From Candidatus Obscuribacterales bacterium (GTDB lineage: Bacteria; Cyanobacteriota; Vampirovibrionia; Obscuribacterales; Obscuribacteraceae), in assembly GCA_019637435.1 (NCBI GenBank), contig JAHBVO010000002.1, positions 593,519 to 657,518 on the forward strand: a stretch of 64,000 nt of DNA, given 5' to 3'. Below the pieces are notes generated by a model. The model searched no databases. It was given only the letters and a program-made list of their open reading frames with translations, and was not told where the DNA came from. Position numbers and translations under genes: made by a program. Below, one piece after another: positions 25,410 through 35,020 of the stretch (its first letter is position 1; the number at the start of each line of letters is the position of its first letter).

Positions 25410-26288
25410 CTACGATCCGGTTTTGCGCTTTCTCGTGGTTTTCTTCTCGGCCACTGCTGCTTCCGGTTCTTTCGAAACCTTTGCAGCTTTGGCAAGCGTG
25501 GGCATCGGCGCTGTTTTCTTTGCCTTGATGCTTTCCATACTGGCTTGCAACGCATCCATCAAATCTATAACTTTGGCTGGTGCCGCCGATGGTGCCTCGT
25601 GAACTTCCTTGCCTTCGAGTTTTGCTTCGATGACCGACATCAGCGCCTCTCTGTAACCATCTTTGTACGACTCGGGCTCGAAGTCTGCTGCCATCAAATC
25701 AATCAGGCTTTCTGCCATCGCCAATTCTTTGTCTGACACTTGAACATCAGGCAATGCCTTATCCTTCTCAACCCGGACTTCGTCCGGATATAAGAGCGTG
25801 CTCATCATAAGTGTTCCACCGTATCCGCGCAGGCAGCAGAGACGTTCCTTCGTTCGAATCGAAACCTTCGCGATTGCCACCATTCCTTTTTCATTCATGG
25901 CGCGCATGAACAGCGTGAACGGTTTTTTCGCAGCCTCTTCAGGTTCGATGTAATAAGCCTTGTCGTAGTAGACAGGGTCAATGTCTTCTGCGGTGATAAA
26001 TGAGGTAATTTCGATTGTGTTTTTGTTCGGTAGCGGCAAGTTGTCGAAATCTTCTTTCGTGAGAACGACATATTGCCCTTTCGAGTACTCGTAGCCTTTC
26101 TCGATTTCGTCGTATTCTATTTTTCTGTCGCACGTCGGGCAGAAACGTTGTTCTTTGACCCGGCCCTTGCAATCTTTATGCAGTTGGTTGAAATGAATAT
26201 CCTTGTTGTCGGTTGCCGAGTAAAGTTTGACCGGAATGCTGACCATACCGAAGGTGATGATTCCGCTCCAAATAGCTCGTGCTGCCAT
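25410..26288 (-). CDS. ku: Ku protein, DNA end-binding
   Basis: Bacterial Ku forms a ring-shaped homodimer on broken DNA ends and recruits LigD. The start MAARAIWSGIITFGMVSIPV, the CPTCDRKIEYDEIEKGYEYS segment, and the later SVIEAKLEGKEV are typical. The C-terminus is an Ala/Lys-rich basic tail. It is 292 residues, normal for the family. ATG 26288 has AAAGG 9 bases upstream. It leads the ku-ligD operon. Confidence 0.97.
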   Translation of the reverse strand: MAARAIWSGIITFGMVSIPVKLYSATDNKDIHFNQLHKDCKGRVKEQRFCPTCDRKIEYDEIEKGYEYSKGQYVVLTKEDFDNLPLPNKNTIEITSFITAEDIDPVYYDKAYYIEPEEAAKKPFTLFMRAMNEKGMVAIAKVSIRTKERLCCLRGYGGTLMMSTLLYPDEVRVEKDKALPDVQVSDKELAMAESLIDLMAADFEPESYKDGYREALMSVIEAKLEGKEVHEAPSAAPAKVIDLMDALQASMESIKAKKTAPMPTLAKAAKVSKEPEAAVAEKKTTRKRKTGS

Positions 26289-26632
26289 AAAATTTACCTT
26301 TCTGCTAATGCTGATGATACTAAATGCGGTATCAGCGGTCTGAAACCATCCAGAGGCTGATAATTAGTACTGTTCCCGAGTTATAGCGATATTCTTCCCG
26401 TATAGCATCGATATTATTCGAATGTGTTGTCTGGCGTTTAAAGCCATACGTGTGTATGTGGGGATGCCCTTGTGCCCGTGGTCTCGTGATGGCTTGATGC
26501 CTCGACCTTCATGCAATTGGACGTGGACGGCACTTCACTTGAGGCGCCGCAGCCGCGGGCCTATCGAAACGAAACGGAAAGAAGCAAACACCCATAATCG
26601 CTTGGTTGGCTACAGTCTATATTTAATGAGCT
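26289..26632. other. Divergent intergenic region between ku and the debranching-type gene
   Basis: About 340 bases that must contain both promoters. A weak repeat (GATAC-N8-GTATC) occurs near 26310. Nothing else can be supported. Confidence 0.3.
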
Positions 26633-29086
26633 ATGGATGATTTAGAGAAAATCGTTTTGTCTCACCTTTCGCGAAACCCGCAAAGCGACGAAACGGCAAG
26701 CAGCGAAGCGGAATTGCAGTCTATGACCCACCAACACGAGATAGATGTGGACTCGGCAACTCGGCGTGACGCAGAACTTGACTCCTCCATGGAGCAAGAT
26801 CTCGACGCTGAGTTGATGCCTGAGGATGAAGGCGTACAATCGTTTAGTGACAGCCGCACGACGAAAGCCGAGGTAGATCTGACCGACCAAGTTTCAAACA
26901 ACGACCCGGAGGTGGCGGCCGATTATCTGCCTCCTTATGAACCTGACATGCGACCGCTTTGCCAGGGTTTGCCGTTCGTCTTGACTGATTCTGCACATCC
27001 CAGGCATGCGGTCAAGCACGGCAGTCATTTCCTGGTCCTTGATGACGCAGGTCTGATTCCGAGTTGCAATTCCATGGGGTACGGTTACTATCGCTATGAC
27101 ACCAGGCACCTCAGCTCATGGGAACTCGAGCTGAACAATGCTCCTCTTTCGCTGCTGTCCTCTGATTTCACCAAAGGCTATGCCGCTGATTTGCTGTATA
27201 CCAACAACCACTCCGAATCCGTCCCTCAGCAGAAGGTGACGGTAGAACGCAAAATCGTTCTTACGGACTTGCTCTGGGAGCAGATGACTCTTGAAAATTT
27301 CCACTCTGAACCTGTCGAAGTCGAGTTAGCTCTCCGGTTTTACTCCGACTTCGCGGACATCTTTGAAGTCAGAGGTGTAAACAGACCAGAGCGCGGGCAG
27401 CGTATGAAACCTACGGCGCCAGGCGGTTCTTCCATATTCCTGGCATATAGAGGTGTTGACAATATTCTGCTTGAAACGGTGATAGATTTTAAGAACATCC
27501 GTCCCACGTCTCTCAATGATGGTGAAGCGATTTTCAAACTGACTCTGCCTGTCAGGCGACCGGTCAGCATGGACATTTGCATATATACACGCTGGAATCG
27601 TGGTGCACCGAGGGCGGTGGCAAATGGAGCGGACTTCAAGGAAGCTGAGCAAATTGCCGATACAAATTACGAAAGTTGGCGTAACGAACTCACCACGATC
27701 GAAACGGATTTGAACATGTTCAACATCGCGATCGATAATTGTTACCGCGATTTGTACATGCTAAGGCAACCGACTCCCAAAGGTCTTGGTATCGCTGCTG
27801 GTATCCCCTGGTACTGTTCTCTATTCGGTCGAGACACCGCTATAACAGCACTACAGATGCTGCCATTCGCGCCGGATCTGGCACGCAGTTGCATTGATGT
27901 GCTCGCAGCATATCAAGGACAAAAAACGGACACCTTTAGAGCTGAACGACCCGGAAAAATTTTGCATGAATTGCGAGTCGGAGAAATGGCTCGTAGGAAG
28001 GAGACTCCGCACGATCCGTATTATGGAACGGTCGACGCTACGCAACTCTGGCTCATCTTGATTGCCGAGTACATCGACTGGACAGGTGATCTCGAGTATG
28101 CAAACTCGCTCTGGCCGAATATCAAACTGGCTCTTCGATTTCTCGATAACTCAGTGAAAACTGGCTACATGAGCTATAAACGCGAAAGCCCACTCGGATT
28201 AGAAAACCAGGGCTGGAAAGATTCCGGCGACTCTGTAACGCACCTCGATGGCAAACTGGCTGAACCTCCGATTTCTCTGTGTGAAGCGCAAGGCTATCTG
28301 TTTCTTGCCTGGATGAAAATTGCTAATCTTGCAAATCTTCTTGGGCAAAATTCACTCGCGTTTAAGCTGCGCCAGCGAGCGATGGCTTTGAAAGAGCGCT
28401 TCCAAAAGGATTTCTGGATGGACTCCGAGCAGTTTATAGCTATTGCGCTTGATCGATACGGCAACCAGGTCCAGACAGTCTCTTCCAATCCCGGTCACTG
28501 TTTATGGTCCGAGATCTTAGATGATGAAAAGGCTCACAAGGTGGCGGACCGCATCATGAGTGCCGATCTATTTTCCGGATGGGGAATAAGAACGCTTTCT
28601 ACGGAGGCTCCGTCATACAATCCGCTCAGCTATCACAATGGTTCTGTGTGGCCGCACGATAACGCGATAATCGTCGATGGTTTGAGAAAACTGGGACGCT
28701 CGAAGGACATCGTCGTGGTTCTCACGGCTATGTATGATGCCATGCGACGTCAGTCCGATTTCCGCTTGCCGGAATTATTTTGCGGATTCGAGCGTTCGAG
28801 TTCGCCGCATCCAATTGATTATCCAGTGTCATGCCGACCACAGGCATGGGCTGCTGGAGCCATTTTTCAAATGCTTAAGGCCTGCATTAACCTGTCTCCT
28901 GATGCTGCAAAAAATCAGCTCCGAATTGTCGATCCTGTATTACCACCCTGGTTGACTCAGGTGCGGATATCGAATTTACGCTTGGGAAAATCGTCTGTGG
29001 ATCTGGCTCTTCGACGAGACGGCACCTCAACGTTCTGCCAGGTTTTGAAGAAACAGGGAAACATCCGGATTGTAATTGAAACATAA
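26633..29086 (+). CDS. Amylo-alpha-1,6-glucosidase / glycogen debranching-type enzyme
   Basis: The protein (817 residues) has an acidic N-terminal extension of about 100 residues without a known domain. Then follows an N-terminal GDE domain (FLVLDDAGLIPSCNSMGYGY, YRYDTRHLSSWELELN) and an (alpha/alpha)6 catalytic domain with IPWYCSLFGRDTAITALQ, DPYYGTVDATQLWLIL, ENQGWKDSGDSV and PLSYHNGSVWPHDNAIIVDG. Enzymes of this type trim alpha-1,6 branches in glycogen or act on similar glucans. The GT4 gene 61 bases on is probably in the same operon. The ribosome site is weak. The exact substrate is inferred. Confidence 0.88.
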   Translation: MDDLEKIVLSHLSRNPQSDETASSEAELQSMTHQHEIDVDSATRRDAELDSSMEQDLDAELMPEDEGVQSFSDSRTTKAEVDLTDQVSNNDPEVAADYLPPYEPDMRPLCQGLPFVLTDSAHPRHAVKHGSHFLVLDDAGLIPSCNSMGYGYYRYDTRHLSSWELELNNAPLSLLSSDFTKGYAADLLYTNNHSESVPQQKVTVERKIVLTDLLWEQMTLENFHSEPVEVELALRFYSDFADIFEVRGVNRPERGQRMKPTAPGGSSIFLAYRGVDNILLETVIDFKNIRPTSLNDGEAIFKLTLPVRRPVSMDICIYTRWNRGAPRAVANGADFKEAEQIADTNYESWRNELTTIETDLNMFNIAIDNCYRDLYMLRQPTPKGLGIAAGIPWYCSLFGRDTAITALQMLPFAPDLARSCIDVLAAYQGQKTDTFRAERPGKILHELRVGEMARRKETPHDPYYGTVDATQLWLILIAEYIDWTGDLEYANSLWPNIKLALRFLDNSVKTGYMSYKRESPLGLENQGWKDSGDSVTHLDGKLAEPPISLCEAQGYLFLAWMKIANLANLLGQNSLAFKLRQRAMALKERFQKDFWMDSEQFIAIALDRYGNQVQTVSSNPGHCLWSEILDDEKAHKVADRIMSADLFSGWGIRTLSTEAPSYNPLSYHNGSVWPHDNAIIVDGLRKLGRSKDIVVVLTAMYDAMRRQSDFRLPELFCGFERSSSPHPIDYPVSCRPQAWAAGAIFQMLKACINLSPDAAKNQLRIVDPVLPPWLTQVRISNLRLGKSSVDLALRRDGTSTFCQVLKKQGNIRIVIET

Positions 29087-29147
29087 GAAACTTGATCGCG
29101 TAGGCACACGAAGCTGAGTCAGAAATAGGATTTTAGAGGAGATAACT

Positions 29148-30248
29148 GTGAAAATTGCTCAACTGGCACCACTGTCGGAAGCCGTCCCTCCTAAAGGCTA
29201 CGGTGGGACCGAGTTAGTTGTGAGTCAACTGACTGAGGAGCTGGTTCGCCGGAATCATGATGTTGTGCTGTTCGCGAGCGGCGATTCTGAAACGGATGCG
29301 GAGTTGGTTTCAATTACTCCTAAAGCGCTGCGAATGGAAAAGGTGCCGTCGCATCGCTGGGCGGCTTATGAAGTGCGCTCGTTGTTGCGGTTTCTAGAGC
29401 GTAAAGATGAGTTTGATGTCGTTCATAACCACATGGGTTTTCTGGCTTATCCTTTCCTCGCGCAAGCGAACTGTCCAGTTGTCTCGACTATTCATAACCC
29501 GATGCTCGATTACTGTGCGGACATTTATCGCACCTTTAGTCACCTTCCAATCGTTTCGATTAGTGATGCCTATCGCAAATTGAATCTGTGTGATGAGTTG
29601 AATTACGTTGCTCGCGTTTACAACGCCGTGGACTCGAAAGGTTTTCATCCAGGCGATCTATCAGCTGACAAAATTGGCGACCAGGACCGCAAGTATCTGT
29701 TGTTTCTCGGACGGATTTCACACGCGAAAGGCACAGCTGATGCGATAAAGATCGCTAAGGCGAAGGGCTTACCTCTCAAAATCGCAGGGAAAGTCGATGA
29801 TACCGACTTGAAGTATTTTAAGGAGAACGTCGAGCCCGAGCTGGGCAGCGGCATCGAGTATGTTGGCGAAGTCGACTTCGAGCAGAAGAGACGTTTGTAC
29901 AAGAACGCGATGGCGATTGTTTATCCGATCCACTTTGAAGAACCTTTCGGGTTGGTTATGGTCGAAGGTCTTGCATCCGGTACGCCGCTGGTCGCGCTGG
30001 CTCGAGGCAGTGTGCGGGAAATACTCACTGATAAAACCGCTGTAATAGGAAGCAATGTTGATGAGTTAGTTGAAAACTTCGACCGCATTTTTGACCTGCG
30101 CTCTTCTGATTGCATTGCCAGAGCTAATGACTTCAGCGTAGATAAAATGACAACTGGCTATGAAGAAGTTTACGCGAAGGTCATCGGAGGTTTTCCGAAA
30201 GGCAAGCCACTGTCTTCGCAGTCGGACAGTGCCCTCGCTGTTAAATGA
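29148..30248 (+). CDS. Family 4 glycosyltransferase
   Basis: A GT-B fold enzyme using a nucleotide sugar. It opens with the acceptor-side motif PLSEAVPPKGYGGTELVVSQ, and the donor side shows YLLFLGRISHAKGTADAIKI and EEPFGLVMVEGLASGTPLVA (the E-x7-E pattern). The start is GTG 29148, with AGAGGAG 6 bases upstream. Lying just behind the debranching-type enzyme, it may take part in glucan or trehalose-type metabolism, but a role in surface sugars is equally possible. Confidence 0.9.
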   Translation: MKIAQLAPLSEAVPPKGYGGTELVVSQLTEELVRRNHDVVLFASGDSETDAELVSITPKALRMEKVPSHRWAAYEVRSLLRFLERKDEFDVVHNHMGFLAYPFLAQANCPVVSTIHNPMLDYCADIYRTFSHLPIVSISDAYRKLNLCDELNYVARVYNAVDSKGFHPGDLSADKIGDQDRKYLLFLGRISHAKGTADAIKIAKAKGLPLKIAGKVDDTDLKYFKENVEPELGSGIEYVGEVDFEQKRRLYKNAMAIVYPIHFEEPFGLVMVEGLASGTPLVALARGSVREILTDKTAVIGSNVDELVENFDRIFDLRSSDCIARANDFSVDKMTTGYEEVYAKVIGGFPKGKPLSSQSDSALAVK

Positions 30249-30360
30249 CCCCTTGCCGCCGCAGGACCGGGTTTTAAGAGAAGCATATAAATTCGGCATC
30301 GTTTTTTAGATGCGTGCTATGGCGTGATTACCTATTACTTATTATGCCGCTGGCGGTAAC

Positions 30361-31563
30361 ATGGTTTCCCGAGCACTTTCTATTATCAATCGTAATTTCT
30401 GCCGAGCCTTTATTGCGGCTTTTCTCGCGCTCATCTGGAGCATGGGACCGGTGCGCTGCGAGTCAGAGGTATCTGAGCCGCAAGGCAACAAGACTGATGT
30501 TCATATCTACACAAATGAGCTCAACATCAGGAATCTGACTGTCGATTCTGAAAACGCCCCTGCGCGACTTGTGTCGCCGGTTGATTCTGCTAATTCCGAG
30601 GCCTCGGAGAATGAAGCTGAGAAGACCATTAAGGCTGTGCCGCCACCGCCTGAGCGCTTCATCGAAGCAGCCCCACCCGGACGTCGGATCGCGCTGGTTC
30701 TTGGAGGTGGTGGCGCCCGCGGTGCTGCGCATATCGGAGTACTGAAGGTCCTAGAAGAGCACAACATAAAGCCCGATATGATCGTGGGCAATAGTATGGG
30801 CTCTGTAATCGGAGCCCTATACTGCGCGGGCATTCCGCTGAGTAAGATTGAAAAGCTTTGCTCCGACGGCTCTGTGAAGAAGGCTTTCTTACCGACCCCG
30901 ATACCTGTTCAAATGGTCAAGAAGGCGCTCAGACCGCGTATCCCGTTCAAGAAGAGTAAGAATCGGTTTCCGGGAATCTACACAGGCAAGAAGCTTCAAG
31001 AGTTCATCAACGAAACCGTGGGAGAGGATCACCAGCGCATAGAGTCGCTACCCATACCACTTGCGATAACTACCGTGAATCTTCTGGACGGCAAAGCGTA
31101 TAGGTTCACGAAAGGTAATTTAGGATTGATGGTGCGCGCAAGCTGTAGCCTGCCGCCGATGCTCAAGCCGGTTAAGTTTGAAAACATGGTTCTTGCTGAT
31201 GGCGGAATCAGGGCTAATCTGCCCACCCTTACCGCGCGCGACCTTGGCGCTGACATCATAATCGCTGTCAATGTTGATGAAAAATTGGACACCGTGAAAC
31301 AGGATGAAGTACAGGACCTCACCGGACTTGCAAATCGAGTAGCTACGATAGTACTCGCCGTGCGTGACGAGCAATTTTCGAAAGAAGCGGACCTGGTCAT
31401 TCAGCCTGACGTCGCCGGAATTTCCATCGTGTCCAAAGCCGATGAGGACTATCACAAAGCCGTCGAGGCTGGTCGCGTTGCTGCTATTGAATCTCTGCCA
31501 GCTTTGCGAAAGATTCTTGATCTGAGAACCGCCGAAAAAAACAGGATACAACTTCTGAGATAA
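30361..31563 (+). CDS. Exported patatin-like phospholipase (RssA/NTE type)
   Basis: A hydrophobic signal (FCRAFIAAFLALIWSMGP) is followed by 75 polar residues and a patatin domain. Catalytic features are the oxyanion loop LVLGGGGARGAAHIGVL, nucleophile Ser145 in GNSMGS, and Asp280 in LADGGIRANLP, so the Ser-Asp dyad is complete. Such enzymes cleave acyl chains from phospholipids. The signal suggests action outside the cytoplasm. The ribosome site before ATG 30361 is weak. Confidence 0.9.
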   Translation: MVSRALSIINRNFCRAFIAAFLALIWSMGPVRCESEVSEPQGNKTDVHIYTNELNIRNLTVDSENAPARLVSPVDSANSEASENEAEKTIKAVPPPPERFIEAAPPGRRIALVLGGGGARGAAHIGVLKVLEEHNIKPDMIVGNSMGSVIGALYCAGIPLSKIEKLCSDGSVKKAFLPTPIPVQMVKKALRPRIPFKKSKNRFPGIYTGKKLQEFINETVGEDHQRIESLPIPLAITTVNLLDGKAYRFTKGNLGLMVRASCSLPPMLKPVKFENMVLADGGIRANLPTLTARDLGADIIIAVNVDEKLDTVKQDEVQDLTGLANRVATIVLAVRDEQFSKEADLVIQPDVAGISIVSKADEDYHKAVEAGRVAAIESLPALRKILDLRTAEKNRIQLLR

Positions 31564-31693
31564 AACGGGACGGTATTCAATTGGACGCCGAAAAAATCTG
31601 AATTTAGCGAAATGGAGGGACTTACAGGACGTTGAGAAGCAGTAAATCGGTCGTGCTTAGGGGTATCATAGAGGTGCCGACCAGAGAGGTCAT

Positions 31694-33493
31694 ATGGAAC
31701 ATCTACTAGGATCAGAAGGTTACGCTCCACTCGGAATGTGTTTCAAGTGGGATGCAACCTTGCTTGTTCTTACAGTAGTTGGAAACCTTCTTGCAGCTCT
31801 GGCGATGATTATCATTCCAATCGCGCTGCTGGCCTTTCTTCGACGTGGCGAGCAGTATAAATCTTTTCACTGGGTTTTCTATCTTTTTGCGTCTGCATCA
31901 TTTGCCGGTGGAGCTGCGCACGCAGTCAAAATCTGGAATGTCTACCATCCAGCTTTCGCTCTGGAAGCCGGTCTAGACTTCTTCTCGGGAGTTGCGTTTC
32001 TATCGACCGCGATATTGATGTGGCCAATGATGCCAAAAATTCTCTCTTTGCCCAGACCGGAGCAGATGGATAAGGCTTATGACGAGCTGAAAGCGGAGAT
32101 GATTCGCCGAGAGTCAGCCGAGTATAGAAATCGTCAGCTTGCTTCGATCGTCGAGTCGTCCAACGATGCAATTGTTAGTTTTATGTTGAATGGAACTGTT
32201 TTAAGTTGGAATCGTGGCGCCCAAGAATTGTTTGGTTATTCTGTCGAATCTACGATGGGCCGGGCTATGCGCCAGCTCATTGGACCCGACATGGACATGA
32301 TTATCGAGGTGCTTCGTGAAGGACGAAAGCTCGACACAATAGAGTTGCCCTACACCACCCATGATGGCAAACAGATCTATCTATCGCTGTGTGTTTCGCC
32401 GATCAAAGATGCCGAAGGCAAAGTAGTGAGCGGTGCTGCGATCTTCAGAGACATTACTCAGATGAAGCAGGCGGAGAAAGATCTGGTTCATACGTCTGAG
32501 CAACTCTCGCATTCAAATAAGGAACTGGAAGACTTCGCCTGGGTTGCTGCGCATGATCTGAAGGAGCCCGTGCGCACGATGGCGACTTACTCAAAACTTC
32601 TATCGCAAGAATGTGAGGACGCGCTAGATGAGCAGGGCAAGCAGTTCCTGAACTTCATTCACCGCTCATCTATTATGGCGATGGCTCGGATTGATGACGT
32701 GCTGAAGTTCAGTGCGGTGAGACGTGAAAAGTTCAACCCGCACAAAGTCGATTTGAACGACCTCGTCGCCCGCGTCACGCAAGATTTGAATTCCGCGATC
32801 AGAGAATCGCATGCGAAAATTGAAATGCCGGTCGAGTTGCCGGCAATTCAAGGCAAGGCCGAATATGTCTCCTTGCTGTTTCAGAATGTTCTCAGCAATG
32901 CAATTAAATACCGCGGCGAAGCCGTTCCTCACATAACAATCACTGCCGAGCGAGATGGCGAGTTCTGGCACGTCAAGGTTCGGGACAATGGTATCGGTTT
33001 TGAACAGGAACACGCGGACAAGATTTTTCAGATGTTTCAACGATTGCATAACGATGAGAAGTATTCTGGGACTGGTCTTGGACTGGCTATGTGCAAGAAG
33101 ATCGTCGAATTGCATGGTGGAAAGATTTGGGCTGAGTCTGCGCCCGGCGAAGGCACTACATTCCACTTCACTTTGCCTGTCTACGAAAAACCAGCCGTAA
33201 CCGATCTTCGAGTCACTGACAAAATCGCTGATGTAAAGACGGACCTCCGAGCGAAAGACAAACAAGCGGAATCGAGGGCGGCAGCGGAGAGCTTGTCTCG
33301 TGTTGAAGCTCAGACGACTCCGGAGAAGCGTTCAGACCTCAGCGCTACCGACAAAATTACGGAACTCTTGCCGGATTCTCTCCCGAAGGGAGCGCCTATG
33401 GAAATGACTGCCGAGATTAGCACGGATATTGGTGTCGCAGACAAGGTTGATGCTCAGCCCGGCTCCAATGATTCTCCTGCTGAAGTTGGGTAA
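31694..33493 (+). CDS. Sensor histidine kinase with ethylene-receptor-like membrane domain and PAS domain
   Basis: Three membrane helices in residues 20-115 align with the ethylene-receptor sensor type seen in cyanobacterial kinases: W-(V/I)-F-x-L-F near 60, AGGAAHAVKIWNVYHP at 71-86, and a third helix ending in MPKILSLP. The copper-binding Cys of that domain is Gly72 here, while the His (His76) is kept. Then come a PAS domain (about 148-258), the phospho-acceptor His287 in AWVAAHDLKEPV, and an ATPase domain (NVLSNAIKY, DNGIGF, GTGLGLAMCKKIVE). The last 95 residues are an odd polar tail with four copies of a [ST]-D-[LI]-x-x-x-D-K repeat. GAGAGG precedes ATG 31694 by about 5 bases. No response regulator is adjacent. 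Confidence 0.87.
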   Translation: MEHLLGSEGYAPLGMCFKWDATLLVLTVVGNLLAALAMIIIPIALLAFLRRGEQYKSFHWVFYLFASASFAGGAAHAVKIWNVYHPAFALEAGLDFFSGVAFLSTAILMWPMMPKILSLPRPEQMDKAYDELKAEMIRRESAEYRNRQLASIVESSNDAIVSFMLNGTVLSWNRGAQELFGYSVESTMGRAMRQLIGPDMDMIIEVLREGRKLDTIELPYTTHDGKQIYLSLCVSPIKDAEGKVVSGAAIFRDITQMKQAEKDLVHTSEQLSHSNKELEDFAWVAAHDLKEPVRTMATYSKLLSQECEDALDEQGKQFLNFIHRSSIMAMARIDDVLKFSAVRREKFNPHKVDLNDLVARVTQDLNSAIRESHAKIEMPVELPAIQGKAEYVSLLFQNVLSNAIKYRGEAVPHITITAERDGEFWHVKVRDNGIGFEQEHADKIFQMFQRLHNDEKYSGTGLGLAMCKKIVELHGGKIWAESAPGEGTTFHFTLPVYEKPAVTDLRVTDKIADVKTDLRAKDKQAESRAAAESLSRVEAQTTPEKRSDLSATDKITELLPDSLPKGAPMEMTAEISTDIGVADKVDAQPGSNDSPAEVG

Positions 33494-33608
33494 GTAACGG
33501 ATCGCTTTTGAAAGCGGGCTGAAGTTTCATTGCAACGGCATCAGCACAAAAGTGCTGCGCTACAAGATTGGTGAAATCACAAACCATGTCTCACACGAGG
33601 GTTTCGAG

Positions 33609-34532
33609 ATGTTAGAAAATATTGCTCAAAAGGAAGTGGCCGCAAGAAACCACCGCAGATGGCTGCCACTCATGTCACTCGCGCTCGCATCAGTTAGCAC
33701 TGTCGTGCTGGGTCTGCCAGGTTCTGCGGCTGACACTGTCGTGCAACGCAAGATACTAATGACCAACGACGGCATGACCGAAACGACTACGACCACAACG
33801 ACTGAACGCGCTTATCCCGCCCTCGTCAATGTTGACAGAGTGGTGGTGCCGGCGGACCGGGTTGTCGTCCCTACGGTTGAACGTGTCGTCGTCCCCGCGC
33901 CGATAGTCGCGGACTCGGTCGTAGTCCCTGCGGTGCCCGTGTCCACGACGACAGTTGAGAAAGTAGTTGTACCGGGCACTCCCGTCGCGGTTCAGAAAGT
34001 CACCATTGATGGTGCCGTTTACAAGTCTGCTCTGGAAACCAGATCCAAGGCCATTCGCGCAGTCATTGCAACGAATATTTCAAATGGAACGCTCACCGCC
34101 GAGCAGGCTGCTCGATACAGAGCGGAGCTCGACCGTCTGTCCGCGCTGGAACTGGCAATGGATAAGGGTGGCGCATGGACCTATGAAAAGGTTCTTCCGC
34201 TTGCTTACGAATACGACCTCCTGGGTACCAACCTGAAGGTGGTCAACTACACACCGTTTGTACAAAGCGGAAAAGTGATCTTCTCTGATGCCCACGTTGT
34301 TCAAATCGACGATTTGATGAATCGCCGAGCTGGTCTGGAAGCGAAAATCAGCATGGAATATGCAGATGGAAAGCTTTCGGCATCTGAAGCCGACCGCCTT
34401 CGAGGCATGCTCAATCATGTTGCTGTCGTAGAAAGTGGTTTCCGTGCTGATGGTGAAATTTCAGACAAGGAAGCGAAAACGCTTTATGGGGAATTCGATA
34501 AAGTCGGTTCCGCTATAGACAAAGCACTTTAG
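33609..34532 (+). CDS. Secreted protein with VVVP repeats
   Basis: A signal peptide (WLPLMSLALASVSTVVLGLPGSAA) precedes a Thr-rich stretch and a low-complexity region with five VVVP units (DRVVVPADRVVVPTVERVVVP, later DSVVVP and EKVVVP, quoted in parts). The C-terminal 170 residues contain two similar helical units, each with an A-x-x-[YL]-R-x-x-L pattern (LTAEQAARYRAELDRLSALE and KLSASEADRLRGMLNHVAVV), suggesting an internal duplication. ATG 33609 has GAGG 8 bases upstream; the frame is open to 33552. Not recognised beyond this. Confidence 0.7.
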   Translation: MLENIAQKEVAARNHRRWLPLMSLALASVSTVVLGLPGSAADTVVQRKILMTNDGMTETTTTTTTERAYPALVNVDRVVVPADRVVVPTVERVVVPAPIVADSVVVPAVPVSTTTVEKVVVPGTPVAVQKVTIDGAVYKSALETRSKAIRAVIATNISNGTLTAEQAARYRAELDRLSALELAMDKGGAWTYEKVLPLAYEYDLLGTNLKVVNYTPFVQSGKVIFSDAHVVQIDDLMNRRAGLEAKISMEYADGKLSASEADRLRGMLNHVAVVESGFRADGEISDKEAKTLYGEFDKVGSAIDKAL

Positions 34533-34583
34533 ATAGTCGCACCGTATACGGTGACAATAAGTGATGGTTAGCCAGGAGGATAC

Positions 34584-34895
34584 ATGAACAGACTGCACAT
34601 GTCGGTAATGATTTTAGGATTTGCTGTCATGGTCGGAATGCTCGTGTATCCGCCCTGGGTTGGCCAGGGCGCCGATGGACAATCTGAGCCGATGGGATAC
34701 GGATTCCTCTGGAGTCCACCATCACACAACGTTGAGGTCCCAGCGCTCGAATCCAAGTGGATCAATATCAACTTAAGTGAAACCCGGAAAGCAAATTCGG
34801 TCGACTTCGGCCGATTGCTACTTCAAGAAGCAATTGCATTTGCCGTGTTATTCGGTTTCAACAGGATGCTGAATAGCCGCTCGAAACAAGCATAG
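34584..34895 (+). CDS. Small membrane protein of unknown function
   Basis: 103 residues with an N-terminal membrane helix (MSVMILGFAVMVGMLVYPPW), a polar centre and a second hydrophobic segment (EAIAFAVLFGFNRML). CCAGGAGG lies 5 bases before the start, so translation is well supported. No family recognised. Confidence 0.7.
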   Translation: MNRLHMSVMILGFAVMVGMLVYPPWVGQGADGQSEPMGYGFLWSPPSHNVEVPALESKWININLSETRKANSVDFGRLLLQEAIAFAVLFGFNRMLNSRSKQA

Positions 34896-35020
34896 CTTAC
34901 TGATCGCCGTCGACTCAGTGGAGTTTATGTGCTGTCTCTTAATCATTCGAATTTTTGTTTCACTCTATTATGCTGAGGTCCTCTATGGCTGCCACTATTT
35001 TTTTCCAGGAGGATAGTTTT

